Shown one piece after another: positions 17,250-26,216 of a DNA stretch of 64,000 nucleotides; within the stretch, counting starts at the first letter, position 1; each line of letters starts with the position of its first letter. This DNA comes from JAJXSS01 sp964547135 (GTDB taxonomy: Bacteria; Planctomycetota; Phycisphaerae; Phycisphaerales; Phycisphaeraceae). The stretch spans positions 1-64,000 of the forward strand of contig CAZJMK010000004.1 of the NCBI GenBank assembly GCA_964547135.1. Direction: 5' to 3'. Both the position numbers and the translations under genes were made by a program. The notes below the pieces were generated by a model. The model saw only the letters and a list, made by a program, of their open reading frames with translations, was not told the origin of the DNA and did no database searches.

Positions 17250-17993
17250 ATGTCGAAATTGTCAGGTTACAAACCGCTTTATAGAGGTTTCACGCTGATT
17301 GAATTGCTGGTGGTGATCTCGATCATTGCGCTGCTGGTGGCGATTCTTTTGCCGGCTTTGAGTTCCGCCCGAGAAGCAACGCGCGCCACCCAGTGCAAAT
17401 CCAATCTGCGCGGCATCGGCATCGGAGCCATGACCTACATGGAGGATTTCAAAATCATCCTGCCTTTTGTGTACGACCGCAATAACAACGGGGTCGGCAA
17501 CGGCACCAAAGACGAATCCGATTACTGGCCGACGTTGGTCTCTGATTATCTGAGCGGCATGGATAATGATGATAATAAAACCATTTCCAACTGTCCGACG
17601 CGACAGGCGGAAAATGCCCTGGGCGGCGTGGTCAATTCATACGCAATGAATATGTTTGCGGGTTGGATACGAGGCACAGGGGGAGCGACCATCAGTGAAG
17701 ATAATTACACCGAAGGCCCGATCCGCCGAGACATACCGCAGCAACCAAGCGACAAGTTCTATGTCGGCGATGGCAACCCGCCACGCTTCAACGGCTGGAC
17801 CACGCTCCGCGCCAGACCGCATCACTTTATTGATGCTAACAGCATTCGTCATCGCTACGACGTCGATCGTCACAGTCAGCGTGCCAACATGTTGTACCTG
17901 GACGGCCATGTGGATGTCACACGGGTTCCTGAAACCATTTCAAGTTCAGCAGACCCGCTCTATGCCAAGCACTGGCGGATGAAGACTCCCTGA
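17250..17993 (+). CDS. Prepilin-type N-terminal cleavage/methylation protein (DUF1559-like)
   Basis: This 247-residue protein has the type IV prepilin-like leader YRGFTLIELLVVISIIALL (residues 11-29), processed by a prepilin peptidase after the Gly and anchored by the following hydrophobic helix. The body (DYWPTLVSDYLSG ... FYVGDGNPPRFNG) ends with the H-X9-DG signature (HSQRANMLYLDGHVDV). Planctomycetes carry many such proteins, thought to be surface or secretion-linked minor pilins. Here it is the second gene of a carbohydrate cluster, 23 bases after the LacI gene with AAAGGAG upstream. Confidence 0.85.
   Translation: MSKLSGYKPLYRGFTLIELLVVISIIALLVAILLPALSSAREATRATQCKSNLRGIGIGAMTYMEDFKIILPFVYDRNNNGVGNGTKDESDYWPTLVSDYLSGMDNDDNKTISNCPTRQAENALGGVVNSYAMNMFAGWIRGTGGATISEDNYTEGPIRRDIPQQPSDKFYVGDGNPPRFNGWTTLRARPHHFIDANSIRHRYDVDRHSQRANMLYLDGHVDVTRVPETISSSADPLYAKHWRMKTP
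17267..17284. promoter_or_regulatory. Second LacI-operator-like site (within coding sequence)
   Basis: TTACAAACCGCTTTATAG matches the site in the lacI promoter (TTACAAAGCGCTTTATAG) at 17 of 18 bases. It encodes part of the leader of the prepilin protein, so it could act as an internal auxiliary operator. Chance similarity is not excluded. Confidence 0.4.
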
Positions 17994-18009
17994 GTCTTAC
18001 AAACAATCG

Positions 18010-18037
18010 CTGGTGGCAGTCTATCGACTGTCACTGG
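18010..18037 (+). terminator. Hairpin after the prepilin gene
   Basis: CTGGTGGCAGTC and GACTGTCACTGG pair over 12 positions (three G-U) around the loop TATC, followed by a short TCTTACCTT stretch. A weak or partial terminator or a processing site between the regulator part and the hydrolase genes. Confidence 0.45.
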
Positions 18038-18126
18038 TCTTACCTTGACGTATCGATAAGACGTGGCTAATGGCGTACCCGTACTCTCTCTGAATCGAGA
18101 CACGCATACCAGGGAGTTGGCTGAAG

Positions 18127-19461
18127 ATGCGAAAACTTGTCGTACTGATGATGTTGTATCTGTTGAGCATGGTACCGGTCACTGTGGCCGCTGAGCAGTG
18201 GGGGCAGGTGCATCAAGTGGTGGTGGATCGCAGTCAGGTGCTGATGGTCAGCAAGCTGGAGTTGGGGTGGACCTGGACACACATCGGTCTGGACGATCCC
18301 AAGGCCGACCCGCAGGCGGTTGCACGTGCCACTGCTCTGCTGCTGGAGACACAACCCGCCTGGCAGAACACTCATATCATCGGTTGGGGGGTTGGTAATA
18401 TTCATCCTGCGCCCGGCGAGTATGTATGGGATTCATTGGATGCTCGTATCGAGCGTATGCGCAAGCTGGACATCCCCATCGTCATCACACTTTGCACCGC
18501 TCCGGGCTGGATGAAGGTCAAGGGCAACACCTGGAACATGGAGGATCGGCCGCGCGAAGAATACCTTGATGCCTTTGCACAATTGTGTGTGCAAGTCGCC
18601 AAGCGCTACCCTGATGTCCGTGTCTATCAGATATGGAATGAACTCAAAGGTTATTGGAGTAACGCCAAGGATAATTGGGACATTGAAAGCTATACCGTAC
18701 TCTACAACAAAGTATATGATGCGCTCAAAGCCCATGATTCGACGCTGAAGGTGGGCGGACTCTATACGAAAATCTCCGGCACGGGCAGCGCACGTCTGGG
18801 CTATCAGGGACCGCTTGTTTACATGCCCATCGGCACCAAGGACACGCACGTCGTCACCTACTGGCTGAACAATATGAGCGGGGCTGATTTCATCTGTGTG
18901 GACCGCGGCACCAACAGCTACCACGACAAAAACGCCTATTCAGCCTTCGAGTTGATCGGACTGACCGACGTATTCAGTAAAACCGGCACCGATCTGCGCC
19001 AGTGGACGCAACTGCCCATCTGGTGGAGCGAGTACTACGGCACCAAGGGTGATGACGAAAATCTGGCGGCGGGTTTCGCGTCGATCTATCGTCACATGAT
19101 CCTGGGCCATGCCTCCGTCGCGCTATGCTGGAATCCCTTCGAGGGCGAAGTGGCAACGCATCTGTTCACCAGTCTGCGTAACCCCGACGGCGGTCAACCC
19201 CTTCCCCATTACTACGCCTACAAAGCCATCGCACATCACTTTGGCAAAGGCAAAACGCTCTACCAGACAAGTTCGAGCACCGACCGGATCGAGGTGCTGG
19301 CGTCGAACACCGCCACGATGCTGATCAACAAATACGATGTGCATGCCAATGTCAGCCTCGACGGGAAACGCTTCAAGCTCAAACCTTATGAAGTGCGCCT
19401 GATTCTGCCGGGCACCGATCCATCGTCAAGCCCGCAGGAGTCGGAAATTCATCAACCCTGA
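18127..19461 (+). CDS. Secreted clan GH-A glycoside hydrolase, GH39-like (paralogue 1)
   Basis: This 444-residue protein has a signal peptide (residues 1-20) and a (beta/alpha)8 barrel. The probable acid/base is Glu172 in QIWNELKGYW, and the probable nucleophile is Glu302 in PIWWSEYYG. Both sites and their 130-residue spacing are shared by two neighbouring paralogues. The segment HIIGWGVGNIHPAPGEYVWDSLDARI is also shared. A small beta domain follows the barrel (TATMLINKYDVHANVSLDGKRFKLKPYEVR). Similarity to GH39 (beta-xylosidase, alpha-L-iduronidase) is my best guess; another GH-A family or a new one is possible. Confidence 0.75.
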   Translation: MRKLVVLMMLYLLSMVPVTVAAEQWGQVHQVVVDRSQVLMVSKLELGWTWTHIGLDDPKADPQAVARATALLLETQPAWQNTHIIGWGVGNIHPAPGEYVWDSLDARIERMRKLDIPIVITLCTAPGWMKVKGNTWNMEDRPREEYLDAFAQLCVQVAKRYPDVRVYQIWNELKGYWSNAKDNWDIESYTVLYNKVYDALKAHDSTLKVGGLYTKISGTGSARLGYQGPLVYMPIGTKDTHVVTYWLNNMSGADFICVDRGTNSYHDKNAYSAFELIGLTDVFSKTGTDLRQWTQLPIWWSEYYGTKGDDENLAAGFASIYRHMILGHASVALCWNPFEGEVATHLFTSLRNPDGGQPLPHYYAYKAIAHHFGKGKTLYQTSSSTDRIEVLASNTATMLINKYDVHANVSLDGKRFKLKPYEVRLILPGTDPSSSPQESEIHQP

Positions 19462-19498
19462 GGCCAGATGCGCTGCGTACGGGAGGTTTTATTCCCTG

Positions 19499-20842
19499 AT
19501 GAAAGTAACCATGATATTTAATCGTTGCTTCATGATCGTGTGGGTCGTTGTGCTGGCAGGCCTGGTCGGCAGCGCTTGGGGCCAGGGTGGTAACACCGGC
19601 GAAACCTGGGGCATGACCCATAACGCCTCGGTGGATCGCAGCCAGTTGGAACTCGTCAGCGATTTCAACTTGGGTTTTACATGGACCCATCTGGGGCTGG
19701 ATCGATCCAAGGCCCATCCGCAGGCGGCCCAGCAGGCCACCGCGCTGATGATCGCAGCCCAGCCGGCGTTTCAGAACACCCACATCATCGGCTGGGGCGT
19801 CGGCAACATTCATCCCGAACCGGGCAAGTTCCATTGGAGCAGTCTCGATGCGCGCATCGCGCGTATGCGTGAGTTGAACATTCCCATGGTCATCACTTTA
19901 TGTACAGCGCCCGGGTGGATGAAAAAGGGAGGTGATACATGGAAGATGAATACCGCGCCCACCGATGAACACTTTGACGCTTTTGCGGACCTCTGTCTGG
20001 AAGTCGCCAGGCGCTATCCGGACGTGCGCTACTATCAGGTATGGAACGAGTTCAAAGGCTTCTGGGACAATGCGAACGATACCTGGAGCGCAGAGCGTTA
20101 CACCCGCATGTACAACAAGGTTTACGACAAGCTCAAAGCACATGATCCGGAGTTGAAAATTGGCGGACTGTATCTGGTGGTCGAAGGCACCGGCTCACGA
20201 CACCTGGGCTACGAAGGTTGGCAGACTGCGGCGCCGATCACCGAGCGTAATCGCAAAGTGATTGAATACTGGTTAGCCAACAAACACGGAGCCGACTTCA
20301 TCTGCGTGGACAAGGGCCTGAAGGATTATCACGATAAAAACCCCTACACTGCCGTGGAATTGATCGGACTGACGGAGCACTTCGGGAACATCGTCAGGCA
20401 GATTCGCGCCATGACGGACCTGCCGATCTGGTGGAGCGAGTATTACGCCGCCAGCGGCAGCCTGGCGCATCGAGGTGCGGCCTTCGCCTCGATCTACCAC
20501 CACATGATTCGATCCGGAGCGAGTACGGCACTGCTTTGGAACCCCATCGAAGGTGAAGTACCTTGTCAGATGATCACGAACATCGATCAGGCCGACGGGG
20601 GTCAACCCGAACCCCATTACTTTGTATTTAAGGCCATTCAGGAACATTTCAGCGTGGGCAAGCCGATCTACCGCACCCGTAGTTCGTCCCCGCGTATCGA
20701 AGTGTTTGCCACCGATACCGCGACGATGCTGATCAACAAATACGACGTGAGCGCGCGATTGAATCTGGATGGTAGATCACTTCGTCTTAGACCCTATGAA
20801 GTTCGGGTGATCCCTGTTGAACCAGCCAAGGAGCAGCCATGA
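19499..20842 (+). CDS. Secreted clan GH-A glycoside hydrolase, GH39-like (paralogue 2)
   Basis: This 447-residue protein is closely related to the upstream gene along its whole length. The signal peptide covers roughly residues 1-25. Glu184 in QVWNEFKGFW and Glu314 in LPIWWSEYYA are the likely catalytic pair. The terminal beta domain (ATMLINKYDVSARLNLDGRSLRLRPYEVR) is almost the same as in paralogue 1, so the pair arose by tandem duplication. Its stop codon overlaps the start of the epimerase gene (ATGA), indicating translational coupling. Confidence 0.75.
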   Translation: MKVTMIFNRCFMIVWVVVLAGLVGSAWGQGGNTGETWGMTHNASVDRSQLELVSDFNLGFTWTHLGLDRSKAHPQAAQQATALMIAAQPAFQNTHIIGWGVGNIHPEPGKFHWSSLDARIARMRELNIPMVITLCTAPGWMKKGGDTWKMNTAPTDEHFDAFADLCLEVARRYPDVRYYQVWNEFKGFWDNANDTWSAERYTRMYNKVYDKLKAHDPELKIGGLYLVVEGTGSRHLGYEGWQTAAPITERNRKVIEYWLANKHGADFICVDKGLKDYHDKNPYTAVELIGLTEHFGNIVRQIRAMTDLPIWWSEYYAASGSLAHRGAAFASIYHHMIRSGASTALLWNPIEGEVPCQMITNIDQADGGQPEPHYFVFKAIQEHFSVGKPIYRTRSSSPRIEVFATDTATMLINKYDVSARLNLDGRSLRLRPYEVRVIPVEPAKEQP

Positions 20843-22182
20843 GCCGGGAAAGCAGGTTGACAACGCATGTGGCTTTGGTGATCGGACTGGGGATGGGGAC
20901 GTTGTCTTGCGCCCATACTTCGTCCAACGATGTCACCGCTACCGCTGCGACGCCCCCCATCGTCACCGGCGATCATTCCTTGAGCGCGGAGGCACTTGAC
21001 TATGTCCTGCAACGCGAACTGGCGATGATTTTTCCCGCAGTGATCCGCGCCGACGGCGGCTTTGACGCCCCGGTGGGCGCGAAGGCGGACGACCCCTTGT
21101 TTTCGGTACTTCAAGCTCGACTGACCTGGCTGGCCTCGGCGGTGGTGAGGCATCGACCGGCATTGAAGGAGCAGTACGAGCCTTATATCCAGCATGGGCT
21201 GAAGGCACTGCGGCAATTGTGGGATTCGCAACACGGCGGGATTATTTGGGAATTATCCCGCACCGGTGAGCCGACCGTACTCGGCAATGAAAAACATCTG
21301 TATGCCCAGGTGTTCGCACTTTATGCCGCCGCCTGGGCTTATCAGGCAACGTCCGATGACGTGGCGCGACAATTGGCAGTTAATATTTTCAACTGGCTGG
21401 AAACCCATGCGGTGGACCACGAATTCGGAGGCTACCACGAAAGCTATCAAGCCGATGGAATACCGATCCTGCGTCAGCAGGACAGCCTGCGGCAGGCGCG
21501 CAGCGACCTGATCGGCACGCCCTATGGGCATAAGTCGATGAATGCCCACATTCACGCGCTGGAGGCGTTGACTGCCTGGTATCAGGTTTCGCCCTCGCCA
21601 CGGGTGCGCCAGCGCCTGCAAGAGGTTCATCAAATTGTGCTGCAGCGACTGATCCAGCCCCATGGCTCGCAGGCACTGGTGATGACCAGGGATTGGAAGC
21701 CGATGAAGGGACATCGCTCCTTCGGTCATGATGTGGAGACCGCATTTTTACTGGTGGAGTCCGCCCAGGCGCTGGGGATACCCGAGGATCAGCAGACCTG
21801 GAAAGCGGCACGTTTACTGGTGGATACGGCCCTGGCGCATGGTTGGGACACTGTTGAAGGCGGGTTCCAGGAGGACCCTGCTGCTGGGCGAAAGCAGAAA
21901 CCCTGGTGGGGGCAGGCTGAGGGATTCAATGCGCTGTTGCTGATGGACGAACGTTTTGGAAAGGAAACTCAGAACTATCAGCATCATGCGATCAAACTTT
22001 GGCACTTTATCCAGAATCATATGCTCGATGAACAAGGGCGTTGGCACACAGCTGCGTCGCCGGAAAACAGTTGGACCACCCGGCGATGGTATGCGGGCTA
22101 CCACACCGGACGAGCGATGATGTTATCTGCAGATCGATTGTCAGCCCGTTCCGGTCGTGAGGGAGCGATCCACAACAAATAA
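20839..22182 (+). CDS. AGE-family (N-acylglucosamine/cellobiose 2-epimerase-like) protein, exported
   Basis: This 447-residue (alpha/alpha)6-barrel protein begins with a hydrophobic leader ending in LSCAHTSS, possibly a lipoprotein signal. Typical AGE-family blocks are GGIIWELSRTGEPTVLGNEKHLYAQVFALYAAAWAY (about 132-167), EFGGYHESYQADG and KSMNAHIHALEALTAWY. Family members epimerise or isomerise sugars using paired histidines; an exported form acting on oligosaccharides is unusual, because most are cytoplasmic. It overlaps the upstream hydrolase by four bases. The substrate is not deducible. Confidence 0.75.
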   Translation: MSRESRLTTHVALVIGLGMGTLSCAHTSSNDVTATAATPPIVTGDHSLSAEALDYVLQRELAMIFPAVIRADGGFDAPVGAKADDPLFSVLQARLTWLASAVVRHRPALKEQYEPYIQHGLKALRQLWDSQHGGIIWELSRTGEPTVLGNEKHLYAQVFALYAAAWAYQATSDDVARQLAVNIFNWLETHAVDHEFGGYHESYQADGIPILRQQDSLRQARSDLIGTPYGHKSMNAHIHALEALTAWYQVSPSPRVRQRLQEVHQIVLQRLIQPHGSQALVMTRDWKPMKGHRSFGHDVETAFLLVESAQALGIPEDQQTWKAARLLVDTALAHGWDTVEGGFQEDPAAGRKQKPWWGQAEGFNALLLMDERFGKETQNYQHHAIKLWHFIQNHMLDEQGRWHTAASPENSWTTRRWYAGYHTGRAMMLSADRLSARSGREGAIHNK

Positions 22183-22229
22183 AAGAGTGAATCAGTCATA
22201 CCGCACAGGTGTGTTGCCTGTGATGGTGT

Positions 22230-22247
22230 TTACAAAGCGGTTTGTCA
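22230..22247. promoter_or_regulatory. Third LacI-operator-like site
   Basis: TTACAAAGCGGTTTGTCA shares its first ten bases with the lacI-promoter site, plus the following TTT. Its core ACAAAGCGGTTTGT is an imperfect palindrome. It lies 50 bases before the PEP-CTERM gene and may control it. Confidence 0.4.
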
Positions 22248-22295
22248 CCGCAATCAACTCGGTGCTCCCGTTCGAGGAGCGCAACAGGAGGTACG

Positions 22296-23159
22296 ATGAT
22301 GAGAACGAATCATTGGCAAGCGGCATTGGCAGGTTTAGGGGTTTTAGCCATGGGTGCATCCGCCCAGGCGACTTGGCAAGTCATCGACACATTTGATGCT
22401 CTGACGCCCGGGAACATCGGCGGGCAGAACGGCTGGCAGTCGGTTCCGGTGGTCGGCAACCTGGGCTGGGTGACCGATGTCGCCACCGACCCGGTCAGTG
22501 CCGGCAACCAGGTGCTGCATGTCACCACCAGCGATGGCACCTCGCAAGGCTCGGTCGGCAAACTCGGCTACAACATCGCCAGTGTGCCCGATGCCAATCC
22601 CTCGATGGACAGCGTCTCGGGCACCGTCTTTTTCCGCGCCCGTTACGAGGGGCAGGCACGTACTTCGGTAGGCATGTCTGATATCAATACCATCAACGCA
22701 AGCACCTTTAACGACTTTGAAACCCAACTTATTTTTAATAGTATGACCAGTGCGACTCCGAGTCTGCGCAGCGGCAACGGATCAGGCACCATCAGCCCGA
22801 CGATGCTACAGAACACCTGGTACAACGTGTGGATGGTCATCGATAACACGGGTACTTCGGGACAAACCGGCAATTCCGATGCCTATCGCTTGTACGTGCA
22901 AAGCGATGCCGATGCCAACTTCGCCACGCAAACGCTGGTCACGCCCGACAGCAATGTCTTTCGCAACTTCACGCAAAACGCCAATTCACTGGTATCGTTC
23001 GTGGTCAAGGGCGGAGGCAGCAACACCGGTTCTGTTTGGCTGGATGACATCTACATTGACGAAACCGGACTGAATTTGAACAACCCGATTCCCGAACCCA
23101 CATCAGCCATGCTGCTGCTGGGTGGGGTGGCGCTGTTGGCGATGCGTCGTCGCGGATGA
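22296..23159 (+). CDS. PEP-CTERM sorting domain protein
   Basis: This 287-residue exported protein has a signal peptide (residues 1-24, MGASAQA cleavage). The mature domain resembles a beta-sandwich (TFDALTPGNIGGQNGWQS ... VWLDDIYIDETG). It ends in a PEP-CTERM signal: IPEPTSAMLLLGGVALLAMRRRG, that is the Pro-Glu-Pro motif, a hydrophobic helix and an Arg cluster. Such tails are processed by an exosortase and retain proteins at the cell surface. The ATG follows GGAGG. It interrupts the run of hydrolase genes and may bind the polysaccharide at the surface; that is inference. Confidence 0.85.
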   Translation: MMRTNHWQAALAGLGVLAMGASAQATWQVIDTFDALTPGNIGGQNGWQSVPVVGNLGWVTDVATDPVSAGNQVLHVTTSDGTSQGSVGKLGYNIASVPDANPSMDSVSGTVFFRARYEGQARTSVGMSDINTINASTFNDFETQLIFNSMTSATPSLRSGNGSGTISPTMLQNTWYNVWMVIDNTGTSGQTGNSDAYRLYVQSDADANFATQTLVTPDSNVFRNFTQNANSLVSFVVKGGGSNTGSVWLDDIYIDETGLNLNNPIPEPTSAMLLLGGVALLAMRRRG

Positions 23160-23262
23160 TTGAATGAGCATGAGACCCCGGTTGTGTTGTGGTAAATCGC
23201 AACGCAACCATTGAGAGCGATCGTTGCTGAGAATTGATTACCTCGCAATGGAGGAAGATGAA

Positions 23263-24645
23263 ATGAGACATCTTCTGAGCTTATGCTTTGTATGTATTGC
23301 GACAATGACAGTGGAGGCTGCACCACGGGTGACAGTGACCTTGAAGGACTATCAAGCGGATTGGACCAGTCAACTCAAACTGGGTGTGACGCATACGCAT
23401 CTTGGTATTGATCACAGCGATGCCAAGACCGCTTCCGTGAATCGCGCCAAACAATTATTACGTAACGGATCGGCCATTCAAAACACACACATCATCGGCT
23501 GGGGCGTCGGCGATATTCATCCAACACCTTCAACCTACAACTGGTGGTCGCTGGATCAGCGCGTCAACCTGATGCGATCGATCGGCGGTCCGATGTCCAT
23601 GACGCTCGCCGTCGCCCCCGGCTGGATGAAAGCCTCCGGCGATACCTTCAATATGTCCGAGCGCGTGCTCCCTCAGCATTACCAGAATTACGCAAACCTG
23701 GCGGTCGAGGTCGCCAAGCGATATCCGGATGTACGTACTTTTCAGATATGGAACGAGTTCAAGGGATTCTGGTCCTCTTCCCTTAACAACTGGGACTATG
23801 TTGCCTACACAAACTTCTACAACACGGTTTACGACGCACTCAAGGCTTACGATCCGACTCTTGAGGTCGGGGGGCTCTATCTGGTGGTTCAAGGGACCGG
23901 TAGCGGTACATTGGGCAAATCAGGAACTGATACTTACGACCCCATCGGCAGCAAAGATCGTCAGGTGATCGAATACTGGCTTAACAACAAACATGGTGCG
24001 GACTTTATCGCAGTTGACCGGGCGATTGTGGACTTTCATGACACCAACAGCTACACCACCGATGATCGTATGAAACTGACGCCCTGGTACGGGCACATCG
24101 GTCGGCAACTCGGAGAAATGACCGACCTTCCGATCTGGTGGAGCGAGTACTACGGCGGAGGGGGCATCGGTACCCAGACACAAGCGGCGATGTTCGCCTC
24201 GATCTACAAACACATGGCCGAGTCGTCCATCGATACCGCCCTCATGTGGAACCCCAATGGTGCCAGTGGCGATGGCAGTATTGGCTTGTTTTCCGATGTA
24301 CGTCAGACCAACGGCGGCAATCCATATCCGCTCTACACCGTCCATCAGGCAATCAATGACTACTTTGGCGAGGGAACCGTTCTGTATGAAACGCAGGTGT
24401 CTTCCATATGGATCGAAGCGCTGGTATCCCCCGAGTGGGTCATGCTCGTCAATAAGAGCAGCAGCGCTCGTGAGGTGGATTACCACGGCAATTTGTACAT
24501 GTTGGCGGGATATGAAGTGCGATTTATACCCAATGCAATTGTCATACCGGAGCCTGCCCTGGGCATTCTATGGCTTTCATCCACGGTATTGTTGTCACGT
24601 CGCTTTCGTGTTCATACTACCTTAGAGGAGAATATCAGCAGATGA
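23263..24645 (+). CDS. PEP-CTERM-tailed GH39-like glycoside hydrolase (paralogue 3)
   Basis: This 460-residue member of the hydrolase trio has a signal peptide (residues 1-20). The barrel carries the same landmarks: Glu165 in QIWNEFKGFW and Glu295 in LPIWWSEYYG, again 130 residues apart. Unlike its relatives it ends in IPEPALGILWLSSTVLLSRRFR, a PEP-CTERM signal, followed by an atypical 11-residue extension. It is therefore probably held at the cell surface. GGAGG eight bases upstream fixes the start. Its stop overlaps the next start (ATGA). Confidence 0.8.
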   Translation: MRHLLSLCFVCIATMTVEAAPRVTVTLKDYQADWTSQLKLGVTHTHLGIDHSDAKTASVNRAKQLLRNGSAIQNTHIIGWGVGDIHPTPSTYNWWSLDQRVNLMRSIGGPMSMTLAVAPGWMKASGDTFNMSERVLPQHYQNYANLAVEVAKRYPDVRTFQIWNEFKGFWSSSLNNWDYVAYTNFYNTVYDALKAYDPTLEVGGLYLVVQGTGSGTLGKSGTDTYDPIGSKDRQVIEYWLNNKHGADFIAVDRAIVDFHDTNSYTTDDRMKLTPWYGHIGRQLGEMTDLPIWWSEYYGGGGIGTQTQAAMFASIYKHMAESSIDTALMWNPNGASGDGSIGLFSDVRQTNGGNPYPLYTVHQAINDYFGEGTVLYETQVSSIWIEALVSPEWVMLVNKSSSAREVDYHGNLYMLAGYEVRFIPNAIVIPEPALGILWLSSTVLLSRRFRVHTTLEENISR

Positions 24646-25835
24646 AGTTCACCAATCGATTCACGTACAGCGCCTTAGCAATATGCTTGGTAATAACGAG
24701 CTTGCCGTTAAATACGTTGCACGCATCTGATCAGGCAAAGCAAGGATTGATACCTTCAATTCTACTCACATCCGAGGAAGTCGCTCAGTTGCGGGAGCGG
24801 GCGCAGAGTCCCGAGTGGAGGGTGCAGGCGGATGCGCTCAGGAAGGCTGCGGAATCGGCTTTGGATGAGCCATACGCGAGCGTCACCGCAGGTGGTCCGG
24901 TGCGACATGAAAACCCCCATCTATATTGGACGGAGCTTCCATACCAACATGCAGGCGGCCAGCGCGATGGCGTCGTGAATCCGCAGCAGGATCGTACGGA
25001 TTATCAGGCAGCCATTGCATTGGGTCGGCAGGTGCGTGATTTGTCACTGGCCTATGTACTAACCGATGACCAGCGATATGCTCGTTCTGCAATAGAGCGA
25101 CTTTTGGTATGGTGCGTCCATGAGTCAACACGCATGGAGCCTTCCTTCCCAAATAATCAGTCACGCATCGAATTGTGTATTACTCTACCGGGGGCATTCT
25201 ATGGAATGAGCCTATTACAGGGTTGCACGGCTTGGAAACCAGGCGAGTATCAAGCCGTCAGACAATGGGTGGGTGATTTTGTGAAGGCCACTCGCAAATG
25301 GGATGGTGCGAACAACTTCGGCAATTGGCGCGTGGTATTACTTGCAAGCGGATCCGTGATTGCAGATGATCGGGAAAGTATGGAGGTTGCTTGGACGGCT
25401 TGGAAACGATTATTTGATAAACAGGTGAGCCCGGAGGGTTTTCTACCTGAGGAGACGCGACGGTCCAAGTCATTGTTCTATTCGACCTATGCGCTCAACG
25501 CCATGGTCATGGGCGCGGAGATTGCCCGTCGGCAAGGGGTTGATTTATGGGGCCATCGCAATGCCCATGGCATGAACCTGGGCGACGTGCTCAAGGTACA
25601 TGCCGCTTATGTCATTGAGCCGGACACCTGGCCGCACCGGCAGATCGAAGCCTATCAAGGTGAAAACGCGGCTTGTTATGAGTGGGCCTGGGCGACGACC
25701 GGGGAAACGCTGTTTGCCCAGGTCATCGCACGCTGGGGCAGACCTTTGCAGGAGACCCGCATCGCCGGGCCGGTGACGCTGACGCACGGGCGATTGCTGC
25801 CGGAAACCGCCCAGCCGAGCATGCCCCATCCCTGA
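24642..25835 (+). CDS. Secreted alginate-lyase-like polysaccharide lyase
   Basis: This 397-residue protein has a signal peptide (residues 1-26). Its all-helical body matches the alginate lyase (alpha/alpha-toroid) superfamily: LLTSEEVAQLRERAQ near the mature N-terminus, YWTELPYQHAGGQRDGVVNPQQDR, and NNFGNWR (about residue 225), corresponding to the Asn-Asn-X-X-X-Trp active-site strip. The later SLFYSTYALNAMVMGAEIARRQGVDLW is also typical. These enzymes cleave uronate-containing chains by beta-elimination. Overlap with the upstream hydrolase by four bases implies coupled translation. The uronic acid type is unknown. Confidence 0.75.
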   Translation: MKFTNRFTYSALAICLVITSLPLNTLHASDQAKQGLIPSILLTSEEVAQLRERAQSPEWRVQADALRKAAESALDEPYASVTAGGPVRHENPHLYWTELPYQHAGGQRDGVVNPQQDRTDYQAAIALGRQVRDLSLAYVLTDDQRYARSAIERLLVWCVHESTRMEPSFPNNQSRIELCITLPGAFYGMSLLQGCTAWKPGEYQAVRQWVGDFVKATRKWDGANNFGNWRVVLLASGSVIADDRESMEVAWTAWKRLFDKQVSPEGFLPEETRRSKSLFYSTYALNAMVMGAEIARRQGVDLWGHRNAHGMNLGDVLKVHAAYVIEPDTWPHRQIEAYQGENAACYEWAWATTGETLFAQVIARWGRPLQETRIAGPVTLTHGRLLPETAQPSMPHP

Positions 25836-25887
25836 AACCTGAACGTTTCCTTTCCGTGTATCGATCAACTCTTTCAAGGAGCGACGC

Positions 25888-26004
25888 ATGAGGATGATTT
25901 GTCTTGGAACTCATGGCGGAACCGGGCAACAATCGCACCGGCCCATTGGATTCAAACGAGGATTTTGTGGCCGGATGATCATGCTGCTAGAGCAATTTGC
26001 GTAA
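25888..26004 (+). CDS. Possible 38-residue small protein
   Basis: An ATG with an excellent ribosome binding site (AAGGAG six bases before) opens a 38-codon frame beginning MRMICLGTHGGTGQQ and containing a short hydrophobic end. I recognise no family. It could be a small peptide, or the stump of a deleted gene whose 5' end survived. The rest of the 380-base gap contains an R4 repeat. Confidence 0.3.
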   Translation: MRMICLGTHGGTGQQSHRPIGFKRGFCGRMIMLLEQFA

Positions 26005-26021
26005 TTAACAAGACAGCCTGG

Positions 26022-26105
26022 ACCCCCTCTCCCTCCGGGAGAGTTGAAAACCTCGCCTTGGCGGGGGTGGCCGAGTCTGCGAGGTCGGGTGAGGGGGCGA
26101 AGCAC
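26022..26105. repeat. R4 repeat with extended palindrome
   Basis: CCCTCTCCCTCCGGGAGAG is followed by an inverted GCC-rich segment and GGGTGAGGGGGCG. Lies between the lyase and esterase genes. Confidence 0.7.
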
Positions 26106-26216
26106 AAAAGACTATGAATCAAGGGGTTTTCAAATGCCAGGCACGCCCTGACTCTAACCCCCGACGCGGCGCTGGATTTTTCAACAAGCCAACCCGCCAG
26201 TAAACCAGCTGACACG

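Noticed and set aside
18041..18075. Promoter for the hydrolase operon (TTGACG and TAATGG)
   Set aside because: The -10 match is poor, so the site is not listed as a feature; expression from upstream is equally possible.
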